From Malachius bipustulatus (Eukaryota; Arthropoda; Insecta; Coleoptera; Melyridae), in NCBI GenBank assembly GCA_910589415.1, contig OU342632.1:14263507-14327506 (forward strand): DNA of 64,000 nt. The letters are read 5' to 3'. Made by a program: the position numbers and the translations under genes. This document shows, piece by piece, positions 11,801 to 23,190 of the stretch (position 1 is its first letter; every line of letters starts with the position of its first letter). A model generated the notes under the pieces. That model made no database searches. It was not told the DNA's origin and was given only the letters and a program-made list of their open reading frames with translations.

Positions 11801-12203
11801 AGATGTCATCATTTCACAGTACATATTACCATATCTTTCTCATTGACGATTTCCAATGTTATACGTGCTTTAACAATGGAGTCGTAAAAATTATATAAAA
11901 TATGGCGGATTTTGCTTGCTGTAATTTTAAAGACCAATTGACCAATTTAATGGGAAATTATCCCAGTTGTGGTAAATCGTCAAAGTATTTTTTTACTTTC
12001 AAGGTTAATACAGGGAACTTTGTAGGTAAATTAGAGAAATTATAATTGCCGGCTCTAAAGGACTTGTTATCGGCTGTAAAGTTTAATATAACTTTGAATT
12101 TAGAAGAACATATATGTAAACAATATGGCCAAATAGCCTCATATTAGAAACCTATATAAAAACCCAATTTTCACCCTTTTGGTAAATTTGACTTTCAAGG
12201 TAA
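11801..12203. other. No gene seen
   Basis: AT-rich spacer. The phrase AAATTTGACTTTCAAGGTAAA (about 12184-12204) resembles 11998-12008, suggesting small internal duplications. Confidence 0.35.
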
Positions 12204-12754
12204 ATACAGGGTGTTAGTTAAGTACAGGGCCAAACTCCAAGGGGTGCTTCCTTGAGTGATTTTAAGAAGAAAAGTTCAAATAAACATGGGTCCGAAAATG
12301 CATATTTTTCAAGATACAGGGTGTCAAACTTAAAAAAAAAATTCGAATGTTCGTGAATATCTCTTAACTCTTTCAATCAATTTTGTTGAAATTTGGCAGT
12401 TCTGTTTGTAATAACAAGAGGGTAATTTAGCCCTAATTAGATTAAAATTATTAATTCCAGTGGCGTCCCGGAAGACAGTCTAACTAATATTTTTGATTAA
12501 AAAATTGGGCGCCACTGACTTTTTTTTAATTTTGTATTTTTTTTCGAATTAAGCAACTAGAAATACAACTATTTTATCTCTTAAGTTTTTTTCATATCTT
12601 GATTTGTTTTCGAGAAAAAAAAAAAAGTTTGACACCCTGTATTTTGAAAAATATGCATTTTCGGACCCATGTTTATTTGAACTTTTCTTCTTAAAAAATC
12701 ACTCAAGGAAGCACCCCTTGGAGTTTGGCCCCGTACTTAACTAACACCCTGTAT
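12204..12754. mobile_element. 550-bp palindromic MITE with internal ACAGGGTG copies
   Basis: The ends ATACAGGGTGTTAGTTAAGT and the complement (right end at 12754) flank two arms of about 130 bp that are nearly perfect mirrors, including CCAAGGGGTGCTTCCTTGAG. A second ATACAGGGTGTCAAAC pair lies inside the arms (12311 and about 12645), so one element may have inserted into another or the ends were duplicated. The loop carries GGGCGCCACTGAC, seen also near 32498. Confidence 0.75.
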
Positions 12755-13808
12755 AGTGAAATTATTTCCTAACCCTAATTTACTTATTATCGACTGTATG
12801 GTTAATATAACTTTGAAGTTGGGAATAGGTAAACAGTATAGTCAAATAGCCCTATACAAAACCAAATTTTCACCCTCTTGACAAATTCAAGCATAAGAAT
12901 AGAATATGTATACTGTTTCTAGACAAACTGACTTATTATTTCCTACAAAATTCAGTTATTAGCCAAATGTCTTCAAAGTAAAAAAAATGAACCACAGTAG
13001 GTATTACTTAAGAAAATCCTTGAAGTCGAAAGTTTTGTAAAATATAAGTAGTTTCGTCTAAAATACGATAGAATTTCTTGGGATGGTGCATAGCCGAACC
13101 AAATGAAGTGCAGCAAAATTTCAAGTCATTCTTGAAGATCGACTTCAATAATTCATATCTAATTTAATTTGATCAAAACGACGAGTATGATAAATCCATT
13201 AATTAATAATTATTTAATTAATACAACAATGAACCAATAAAAATGGTGCAGAAGCTGCGAGATGAAGAAGAAAGATGATAATCAGAGTAAGGATTGTGAT
13301 TGGATTATGGAATTGGAAGGATTATTGGTAAATTGGTACTTACATATCAACGATCAGCCCTTCATATCGAACACACCACGAAAAGATTCCCAGAAATTAT
13401 GCATGGTGATGATAATGACGTTCAAAAAACAGCATGGAAATAAAAATATTTGATTGAGCTATTTTCTTTTAGTTTCTTCAGCGTCTGCATCGTCAAATCT
13501 GAACAAGTTATGATGGTATTGCAGGTACACTCATCGATGTATACAAAAAAATATTCTGCTTTTCTGTTAATATTCGGACAGTAGTCGGAGTACATTTATG
13601 GAAAACAATACATAATTATGACGAACTATTTTTATTCATTTATTTCACTTATTAAAGAATTTCGCAATGAAACAAGGAATCAATAACTGACCAGGAAACG
13701 CTTGAGGGTTAGAAAGGATCTTTTATCTAATGACGTCTTAGTTTCGTAACAGGCGTTCAATCCAGACAGTCAGTTCACGAATCAATAAATAAAGCATTTT
13801 CATGGAAT
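12755..13808. other. No gene seen
   Basis: Non-coding AT-rich DNA; the CCAAATTTTCACCCTCTTG phrase at 12864 resembles 12160-12180. A 63-codon plus-strand frame at 13262-13453 is lysine-rich and unrecognised. Confidence 0.35.
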
Positions 13809-13810
13809 GA

Positions 13811-14182
13811 AGTAAAGTGATACATCTCTGCAGAGATGTAAATGGGACGACTAAACCATTGGCATGTGATTTGCGAATGCCCTGCTCTATCGTCAACATG
13901 AGACAATACTGGGAGAATTGTTCATCAACCATGCCCGACTGGAGTGAAATTCTGATAGGCTACATTACACATTGTAATACTGTGACTGTGGAGTACCCTC
14001 CTATCAATTCCAGAGAATGTATGGAATGGAACATGACGTGGTTTCTGATGGAAGTTCATTGCCCTTTTCCACTTCTTCGCATAATTTTACTATATGAAAT
14101 GAGAGGATCTCAAACCCTTTCCTATAGGAATACCTATAGTGTTCGTTCACATTATAATAATTATTCTTATAAAGATTATTAA
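13811..14182 (+). other. Unrecognised 123-codon open frame
   Basis: The frame is open from just after a stop at 13808 to a stop at 14180-14182. It has no ATG near its start, so if real it would be an exon rather than a complete gene. The translation is rich in Cys (seven) and Trp, starts near CRDVNGTTKPLACDLRMPC, and shows no domain I recognise. Chance openness is the simplest explanation, although it is long for this AT-rich background. No convincing acceptor or donor pair was found. Confidence 0.15.
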
Positions 14183-14289
14183 TGCGTAAAATGTTCAATA
14201 ACACGCGCGATTTAAATCGTATTATGAATGTTATCATTCACACCTCGTGTGCCATGTTCAATAGTGTCGAAAGACACTATTCCACCGTT

Positions 14290-14620
14290 TCTATCCCGGC
14301 ATGCATGCAAACGATCTCCGCTGCCGAGTGCCGACCCACAAGGGAGGCGGGAGAATGTTTATGAGAGCAGCTCGGAAGCGGAGCGGCGCTCAGCCGCCGC
14401 CGCAGCTATCAAAGCGTGCACCAGTCGAGAGGCATAAAGACAGAGCTCACGACTTCCCGATGCGGAGACGGCAACTCGACCGCCGCTTCCCTCCTTGCCC
14501 CGTCGCTTCCCGCGTCCCGTCATTGGTTTACACGTCTATCCCGCTTCCCGCTTCGGGAGTATTATGTAATGTCGGGACGATTCATGCATCAGAGTTGGGT
14601 GATCGGAATTTGAATTTACG
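14290..14620. promoter_or_regulatory. GC-rich island
   Basis: CpG-rich block with CCGCCGCCGC and repeated CGCTTCCC words. Several overlapping open frames on the plus strand all reflect composition. Possible promoter, enhancer or non-coding exon. Confidence 0.3.
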
Positions 14621-15815
14621 ATAATGATGGATGCGTATTGAAGAAACGGGAATTTATAAAAACTGATTTTTTGTTTCTTTTTTTCACGAGATTCAGCATG
14701 CGATTTATACGAAATAAAATAAGCAGAAAGTTGGCATATTAAAAGTATCTTTATACTTACCAGGTTTTGTGAACAAAGACCTGAGAATTTGAGAGAACAT
14801 GAGAAAGAACAGCAATTACCAAATGCTTTTTGCAATTTGTACAGAACTGGTTCCACTCTGACTTGTTTGACAAACAAAAGAACTTGTAAACACTAAGCGC
14901 TGTTTGCAGTTTGAAAATTTTGCATCTTTATTTGGGTACGAATAAAAGACTCAGCAAAGCAAAGTTCCGATTTTTATAACACCAGAATATAGGCCCTGGT
15001 AAAAATCACCTTAGCCCTATTGGACACAATTATTGTTCCCTAGATAATTATTATCTCATCACGCAGGTAAAACATACCGGAGAGGAATCTATATTAAATT
15101 GATATACAAAAAATTTATCCACCAGCGAAAAAATTTAGAAAATTTTGTCGTCTTGATACTGCAAAAGTTTTCGAAAAATTGAAAAAAATACACCACGAGC
15201 GAAAAAGAGCGGATACTATTTCTGTTGTCAGCACTGTGGTAAATAGAGCCGCTATATATTTTTTAACAAGTCAATTAAATTTTGGAAGTAATAAACACAA
15301 TTTCATCAGCAAAGTGAAAACTTTTGCTACTTCCAACCTTGTTCATGCAGATGTTTAATTCTAACACATACGACTTGAAATTGTCAGAAATGTGAAAGGT
15401 GGTTTAATACTTTAGAGCTCCGTGAGTTAAGAACGGGCTAAACGCGAAAATTTTCTGAGAAAGTTTATGGAGTTGATATAAATAACTGTTTGAACTTTGC
15501 TGTATCTATTTACTGGTTTATACCTGATCCCGGTGTATGTAAAAGTGATCTTCGCACTCACAGTTAAATTTTCATTCTAATCTGAGCTGGAACCTTGCTA
15601 GAGTAAACCAATCTATAAAAGATAAAAGAAAAATATATTTTCAGCAATCGATATATTTCCCTCATGGTTTTCTCTCCTTATATTGATTAGAAATATTCTG
15701 CACCAAACTTCACTTCAGCCTTAAATGAAATCCTAACAAAGTCGATGGCACATTATCTCCTACTGGATCTGAGCTTTTATAGTTGATATCCTGCATGATG
15801 GAAGTATGAAACATG
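14621..15815. other. No gene seen
   Basis: Non-coding AT-rich DNA. No repeat ends or coding similarity noticed. Confidence 0.4.
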
Positions 15816-15960
15816 AGTTGGAGCGAGACAAAACGGGAAGAAAAGCGCCGTAAAACGAAACGGCGACAGGATTAGCTGGCAATCGCGCCGGCAACATCAC
15901 AGCCGAGTTCTGAGGGTAGGGTATAAATACTACTTGCAGCGTAGCGGGATCCGGGATTAA
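15816..15960 (+). promoter_or_regulatory. Small GC island with TATAAATA
   Basis: A GC-rich segment ends in GTAGGGTATAAATACTACTT (TATA box at 15922-15929). A related arrangement occurs inverted at 18740-18810, where GGCGACAGGATT and GTAGGGTATAAA are again neighbours. No initiator at the ideal distance is seen, so promoter function is uncertain. Confidence 0.3.
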
Positions 15961-16261
15961 AGATTATTAAAAATTATCCGAAGGAGAGATAATTTATTGG
16001 AAAATGACACGACTTATTCTAGAAAATTATGCGATAAGTCGTTGTTCACTTTTAAAAACGGGTACCTACCTACAGGTACCCTGTACAAATTCCGGACATT
16101 TTCAAAGCTCAAAAACTCGTTTTACATTTCCATGTGTCAAATCTAAGTCAGATATCGTTACGTTGAAAAGATTGCCATTTTAGTTGTCATGAACGGCTGA
16201 CCAAACCAACATCGAAATTTTCCTGCAGAAACGTTCTTCGGAGATAATAATAATAATAAAA

Positions 16262-16362
16262 TAATCACCCCCTCTACAATGACTAGTGGAGGGGGTATAA
16301 CGTCACTAAACCCTCAACCTATAAATATTAGGACCGCTCTTCCATCAGCCGGCCAGTCAGTT
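16262..16362 (+). promoter_or_regulatory. Candidate core promoter: hairpin, CRE-like site, TATA box
   Basis: In order: a CACCCCCTC/GAGGGGGT inverted repeat (16266-16299), TAACGTCA (a CRE-like word) directly after it, TATAAATA at 16320-16327, and initiator-like TCAG words at 16345 and TCAGTT at 16357. The nearest ATG (16365) is followed two codons later by a stop, so no protein can be assigned to it. Confidence 0.3.
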
Positions 16363-16554
16363 ATCATGCAGTAAACACTGCTTTGTAGACGAAACGTTTC
16401 AAGCTAGTTTTTTTTTTGTAAGAGGTTACATCGGTCTTAGCTATGTAGATAAGACACAGACGCTCCACTCTGGGAATTTTGGCTTCGAATAGTTTTAGCC
16501 ACAGAATGGTTGGAATCATATAAACAATTATATAGACGAGCACAACAACCAAGG

Positions 16555-16615
16555 CAAGCGTTGGATTTCAACCCACGCGGTGACAGCCCGCTGAGCTACT
16601 GCCCGCTCAGTTCCA
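16555..16615 (-). repeat. tRNA-like A and B boxes, minus strand (SINE remnant)
   Basis: On the minus strand, GTAGCTCAGCGGGC fits an A box and GGGTTGAAATCC, about 12 bases later, nearly fits a B box. The spacing is too short for a complete tRNA because the anticodon arm is missing, so this is a SINE or decayed tRNA-derived piece. Confidence 0.35.
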
Positions 16616-16927
16616 AGCAAGTTCCTAGCACGTCCGATCAAATTTCAATAGACCACGAAAAAACAGCACAGCCCTGAATCAATTATGAATTCAGTTGAAG
16701 ATAGCCGTAATAGCTTACGCACATCAATAATAGTAATAATTTAAATATTTCACTCACTTCACAATTATTTTAAAATACATACATTTAAAAGATCTGGAAC
16801 CAATAAGGATCGCAGTTCTGTATAGGGCACGTTCTGCAGTTTTTAAGGGGCGCCACATCCTGTGTGGTGCGGGGGAGGAAACTGGTAGAGGTCTCATTGT
16901 ATCGGCAGTGTTATGCCATCTTCAGTC

Positions 16928-17780
16928 GTTGTTCCCGTCCCCCACCGTAATTTAATCACGAGTTGGGTGCGTACGTTGAAAGAAACTGGTTCCACACTAA
17001 AACCTAGGAATTTTGGGATACCCAAAACGGTAAGAACTAAGAACACCCGAAATTTAATGAGAGTGAGAGAATCTGTCGAATAGTTTAGTTTTGCATAAAG
17101 ACTTATCATTCCACCCCTACAAGATTATGGTTGTCCAAGAGTTGAAGTCTCTCGACTATGAAAACTGCATGAATCGCTCTCAAGAAATGTTGAACAGAAT
17201 CAACGCAAGGTTAACTTTTTTCAGTAGTGTCGAGACCCACTTCCATCTCTCTAGAGAGGTTACAGGACTGAAAATAATCAAAGGCGCAACTTCATAAGAG
17301 ACCTCTTCACTCCCCAAAAGATTTCGCGTGCTGTGCGTTTTAAAATTTGGGGTAATTGGGCTTTAATTTTTGAGGATGATGGATGAACTGTGACTGCCAA
17401 CGTTCAAAGTTATGTTTCCATTTTGGAAATTTATTGTGAGCCTCAGTTGGATAAACTAGGGGAGGAAATAGATTTAGGTGACATTTGGTTTCCACAGGTC
17501 GGAGTACAGAGCCCATACTGCTCGGAGTTTCAATTACGAAATTGCGACAGATATTCCCTGCGCGCCTGCTCGTTTCTCTGAGGGGTGATGTAGATTGGTC
17601 CACGCGCTCACCTGATTTGAACATTTACGAGTTCTTTCTGTGGGGTTACCTGAAATAAAATGTTTTTAAAGATCGGCCTCACATATTGGAAGTACTCAAG
17701 AATCGAATTCGGGAGGTAATCGCCGCTATACCCATCGAGATATACCCCTCACAGTATGTGCAAACTGGAAATGCATCATG
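16928..17780 (+). pseudogene. Mariner-like (IS630-Tc1-mariner) transposase remnant
   Basis: Four collinear blocks in shifting frames follow the order of a mariner-type transposase. Block 1 (16943-17083) is HTH region: PHRNLITSWVRTLKETGS...RVRESVE, then a stop. Block 2 (17091-17294) has LHKDLSFHPYKIMVVQELK and a THFHLS catalytic-core segment. Block 3 (about 17455-17579) has LGDIWFPQVG. Block 4 (17583-17775) has VDWSTRSPDLNIYEFFLWGY. In this family the first two catalytic Asp residues normally precede EAHFHL and follow DIWFQQ; here both positions read Val (SVETHFHL, PQVG), and the third acidic position reads Glu. With stops and frameshifts the copy is dead. It is too degraded for subfamily assignment, and terminal repeats were not found. 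Confidence 0.8.
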
Positions 17781-18699
17781 ACTTCTTTGCAGAACAACTT
17801 CGACACCAACAGGTCGATTCTCTCACATAATTTCAGATTTGGATAACATCGAATACTCAACCCATTCCCAGATTTATACGTTTTTTTCATGGACACCTGG
17901 AAGTTTAAGCTGGAATAATACCTCTGAAGAAGAATATTCCAACCGAAGTACACTGCTGTTTTCTATTTGATGTAGGATTTTTTCTCGTCTTATATACTCC
18001 TATAAAAAGCTAATTTTCTTATTTGATTCTGTACAACCTTTTTTCCCGAACACTGTTGTTCCATTCCATAACAAAATTGAGTAATTGAGCTGGTATTTGA
18101 GTTCGTATTATATCTTCTCGCTGTTACTGGTCAATATTATGGACTTGGCAAACAAATGATCCAGACCACTCCAGGAACTTGTCAGGGTTAAAGAATCACC
18201 CAAATGTTTAAGTATCGGAACAGTCACAGAGGTGGAATTACCTGGAAGGGTAATTAATAATAGCAGCTGAGAAGCGGAACCGTCTACCAGTATCTCCACA
18301 AATTACAAAAACGGTTGCATAAATATGATTCATGCTGCCAAAGCAGCGACATCTAGCATTAGTAGTGCAATTTGGTCATATAACTTGTTATGATACGAGT
18401 CACAAAATATTACGGTCATTATAGCTTACAACAGCGTTAATTAAGCCACCACATTTTACGAAGCATCATTAGATAGTTCTGCTTAATTATGCAAAAGCAT
18501 GAATGTAGGTGACTGTATCATTCAAAGATGCTTCGAACCAGACCACTTCGATCTCGTCGCGGTGGGAGATTTTTCCACTAAAACTATAAAATGTCGAAAA
18601 TAATGTACTAATACAGTCCGAAATCTTCTAAGATTTCAGTTAATCGTACTTTTTAAAGATGAAAGACCGTGGATAAAATAAAAGTAAGTCTAGCCCCCA
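17781..18699. other. No gene seen
   Basis: Non-coding; the first 170 bp may include the decayed 3' end of the transposon above. Confidence 0.4.
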
Positions 18700-19200
18700 C
18701 CTCAAGTTCCAATATACCTATATACGAAGGCGAAGTCACTGCGGGGTACATAGACACTACAACGCTTTATACCCTACTTCGAGTCTAAATCCTGTCGCCT
18801 TCCCCGTTGCATCCTTTCCTGCCGTCCTGCCAAGAGACTGCTAAATTCGTAATTCCTGAATTCCGCCTTGGCTGTCAACAGACTGAGCTCTCGGATTGCG
18901 AGCTTATTTCGCAGGCGAGGCGACTGTGCCGCTGCCTTTACACGACGGTATATGGATTATAGAGAGTGGCAGAGGATGGTCTCTGTCACGCTAAATTGGC
19001 ACTCCATAATTCAGGCTATGCTCTCTCTCCGAGTCTAGACAGGTACTGTGTCAATGTGTTGCTTGCCTTCTTGTCGCATATCCAACATAATATACTACTC
19101 TACTCCGGTCCGGAGCCTGTGCCAGAGATTGGCAGTCTAATATTTGATTTTATTAGCGGGGTACCCCTGGCAACTCTAGCACTGTTTACGTATGCTAATT
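18700..19200. promoter_or_regulatory. Moderately GC-rich island
   Basis: Higher GC than its surroundings. Part of it (18740-18810) is an inverted relative of the TATA-containing island at 15816-15960. An 84-codon frame across 18966-19220 has no recognised relatives. Confidence 0.3.
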
Positions 19201-20560
19201 TAGAGAGGTATGTATGTTAATGGGATGCTAAACTTTATGGGCAGTAAAAAGTGGTCTTTTCCGTAAACATGCAAATAAAAAAACTTTATTGGTACTGCAG
19301 ATTAAAGAAAGACTTTATTAGTGCCTAGGAAGATATTTTTAAAGTTAATAAGGTGTGTAAAATTGTATCTGTGGGATTTATTGATGAAAATTTTCTTACG
19401 AATTCTGCTAATAAATTCTCATTAACTTATTGTGAAGATTTTTTATCACAAAATCAGTTATTAGAAAATTTCAAACAAATTCACGAAGAAATGAAAAGCA
19501 AAAGAGCGATTAAAACTCAATTTCAATCATTTATTACGACATAGTTTGTAGACACCGAAGGGATTAAAATATTTCACATTCTCTCTTCTCTCGTTATCTC
19601 GAAATCACCTCATCAGGCAATCCTTAATTACCCCTCTTTTGGTTCCTCAATGCACAGGAGCCTTCGCGGCCTTGCCTAATTACCCGAAGCCAAAGGCAAG
19701 ATCCCTTTACCTCATTCCGTTTCAGGACTTCTTATTAAGTTAACTAAGCAAGAAGCAGATCGGCAATTGTCTGGTGCAAGGTTCTGGATTCCGGCCAGCA
19801 GTCGACGCTTTAACGAGGCATAGAGATGAAGAGATACGGCAGGCGATGGAAGGATGGCTAAAGTGAGTGCCTGCAGTCGAGACTCGAGAGAGAGGGTTTT
19901 GGGACAGCAACAGCCTGTTTGGCACAGTCCTGAAGGAAACTTATATCCTGTCATCAACTGTGGAAAACCTTTTGTTTGCGAAATGTTGGTTGAAATTTCT
20001 AGCAATACTCTAAATGAATAACTGTTTGTTTATTTTACGTCTTTTAGATATGCGCGTTTTTCTCGTTTACTCCTAAAAGAAAAGAGTCCGTTAGTTAGAT
20101 GACACACGATAGTCGCTGCTAATTGCCAAGTTTGTAAACTGATTGCTGACTGAACGTTTACTTTAGGCAAATTGGCTTCATTTGTCGCCATTTAATCAGC
20201 CTGCACGGAAGATCATTAACAAAAGTGTACTTGAAATCTTTCGTATGTTTAACAGAAAAAGAAAAAATGGCTTTCCCATAAACTTCCATAAAACTATGCA
20301 GAAAAATGCAGTAGCTCTTAGAAGCATATTGAAGAATTTTTCACCAAGGATCACGATGAACTTGACTTAATGTGAAAGAACTTAACGTGACTCAATCTAA
20401 CATGGTCTCCCCTTAATTTCATTGTTAGCTAAGTCACGACAACCTTCCAACGAGACCAGCTGCTTTACCAGTAGGTAACTAATATATTTGAAGAAAACAA
20501 AGAAAAAAACCCTAATTTTTCTTAGCATAAAATGCCAGATAAGTCTTTTTATAACGCCGC
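19201..20560. other. No gene seen
   Basis: Non-coding. A slightly GC-richer stretch at 19600-19960 has overlapping minus-strand frames (97 and 61 codons), neither recognised. Confidence 0.4.
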
Positions 20561-20810
20561 AATAAGCAAAATGATTTCAAACAAAGCAAAAAGTTCAGAA
20601 CAAAGCTCGAAAACTTCTTCCACAGCCAGTCCTATTCTACCCTCCCTCATTTCCTATCCTGGGGCATTCTCCATCCCTCGACCGGCTGTCAGGGCGCGGG
20701 CGGCGGAGACCCGAGAGCTGCTGCTTAATCTCCCGGAGCCCCTACTTGATGCTGCCAGGATTTAGCCCCAATCTCCTCCATCCCTCGTATCCGAGTCGCG
20801 GATGTTGCAG
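20561..20810. promoter_or_regulatory. GC-rich island
   Basis: Contains GGCGCGGGCGGCGGAG at about 20693. A 77-codon plus-strand frame covers it but is unrecognised. Confidence 0.25.
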
Positions 20811-22547
20811 TCAGTACATACTGCTCCCATCTACGCAAAGGGTATGGTATGATCTCCTCTATCATTTGTAGAGTCGCTTGAGGGTATGTGAGATACGCGA
20901 TGCTATACTCGCTGCCCTGAGCTGTAGCAATATCGTGGCAATTATGATGAGAAAGGCCGTTACAGTGAGGTGGGGTTGGTTGTAGGTGTTTAACGAATGA
21001 ATCAGACAACATTAGATGTAAAACTGAATTTTTATACTCACAAACTCAATAATAGAGTAGGAGCATATTAGATATACGACAATTATTGAGCAACTGAATT
21101 TGAGATTTTGCATTTGAGAAATGCACTTTTTTCTTTTACTTACAGTGCGTTAAAGTAAAAATTTTAGCTTCGTTTTATGTGATGGGCGATTATAAACATG
21201 GGAAAAACCTGACTAATTAAAACGGTAAGGTAGCACGCAATAAAAACTCTTACGTAGATTATTACGACAGCGTCTCCAAGTAAGAATTTTTAACAGGCGT
21301 TCTTCTTATTACGAGAAACACCCTTTTTCTTTGTTTCAGTTGTATCCCAAGCGTAGAGAACAATAAAGCCCACATTGCACGGATTTAAAGGTAAGAGCGC
21401 CGGAAAGGAGTTTTCTGTCTTGCCATCGTACGTGAGATGAATCCGGAACGGGAAAAACAAATCACGAATGAACTGGTGTGGTGTGACTCGCCATTTCATG
21501 TATATTCATAGCTCACCCACATGGAAATAGAGATACATTTGGGAATAGGTGGGTATATTCCCAACTGGGGATGCGTTAAATTTTTTCTAACTCTCGCCGG
21601 GACAAATAGACAGGGTAAGTCGTAAAGAAAATGCATTAGATAAATAAAAGCACACTTTTTTAGTTATCCATTAAGGTTGAAATAAATTTTCACGCAGTTT
21701 GAAAAAGCAACAACGACGTGATGCTGATGCGGAATTGATAACTCTAATAATGACTTTAATTTTGTGGCTTTATAAAGACTATAAATTAGTTCATTAATTA
21801 CCAACTATCGTATAATCCGTATTAATTAAACAGAATCAGGAGTTACGGGAGGCTATAGGACGCATTAGGCGAGGCCGAAAGAATGGCCATCAGAGCACGC
21901 AGCATGGTGCCTAAATGTTCCCCTTAATCATGTGTGACATAGCAACAGCACACACACGACGCGTCTGACAGGAAAAAGGGTCGCCCCCAAAGGCTTTCCA
22001 CGTCATAGGGCTCGCCCACATACTAACCCAGTCCTCACCCCCTTCATAGACCAGACAGTCATCGTCATAGTCCAACGACGATCGATATGCTGCGAGTGTA
22101 TGGAGGGAATGCAGATTCGAGGCATATCGCACACCAAGTGGGGAATTATCGAAATCGGGTGCAATTTCACATGATAATGAGATATGCTTGATGTTCGGAA
22201 CATGTTCAAATGCTTTTTCCGTGTGTAAATACCAAGGAATGTGAGCTTGTGTTTAACCAATAATAATTCATTGAATTGAATCATTTCGTTGCAGTGAAAT
22301 GGAAATACTGGATATTAACCATATGCTTTATAATTCGATAATAATTAAATGCAAAATTTTGATCCAGCTCCACATAAATGCAACAAGTTCGTGCCACTAT
22401 AACCATCCAAAGCCTACTTATTTTAATTATTTAGCATGTATTGCATGGAGTCCTATTGGTCATTTATCGTTAATATCGTTACGAAGTTATGCTACATTGT
22501 ATCTTTAATATTGCGAAAAGATTCTTTGGTAAAAAAAAAACTCCATT
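20811..22547. other. No gene seen
   Basis: Non-coding, mixed composition. Two overlapping minus-strand frames at 21911-22284 are in different frames and unrecognised. Confidence 0.4.
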
Positions 22548-23190
22548 AACGTGTGTCCGGAAGTGCACCGTTTTTGAGATGGAGGGTGTCAAAAAAAGAT
22601 TATTTTCCCAGTTTTTTGAAGATGTCTAGGGGACAGTACCTATAAGATACAGAATTCAGCTTTTATACAAATCTTACCATTGATATAAGCTTCTTTTTTA
22701 ATGCTAACTATTTATTTTTTTCATATGCCAGTGGCGTAGATTTTATAGGGTTGCGTGGGATTTTTTGTGTCCCTGTCCCTATAATATTTACGACACACGA
22801 TATTTTAAAAGAGCATGTTTAACCACCAGTATTTTCTACACAAAAAAAAAAAATTAATCACTTTTCCTTACTTGCAAAAAATGGTCATAACTGAAACGTG
22901 AAGGGGTTTTATTTACCTATACGATGAAAAACTCGCTTTGGATGTTTCAAGAAATGTCGGAAAATGAAGGGCACAAAACTTCGCTCGTTCCTAAGATCCC
23001 CGCAAATGGCACATGAAGAAAACTGAATTGCTATTAAGAAGGTAGCTTATATCAATAAGTTGTACAAAACATGTACAAAAGCTGAGTTCCCTATCTCAAA
23101 CGGTTCCTCAGATATCTTCAAAAAACTGGAAAAATAATCTTTCTTTGATATTCTGTATCTCAAAAACGGTGCATTTCTGGATACACGTAC
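22548..23190. mobile_element. 640-bp inverted-repeat element (CGTGTGTCC ends)
   Basis: The left arm starts near ACGTGTGTCCGGAAGTGCAC and the right arm ends with its imperfect complement at about 23189. Conserved mirrored blocks include GCACCGTTTTTGAGAT, CAGTTTTTTGAAGAT and TTGATATAAGCT. The arms extend about 200 bp, and the loop holds TTAATCACTTTTCCTTACTT. No transposase. Target duplication not resolved. Confidence 0.65.

Noticed and set aside
18966..19220. 84-codon plus-strand gene
   Set aside because: No recognised similarity, no splice signals or context; likely chance in a moderately GC-rich stretch.
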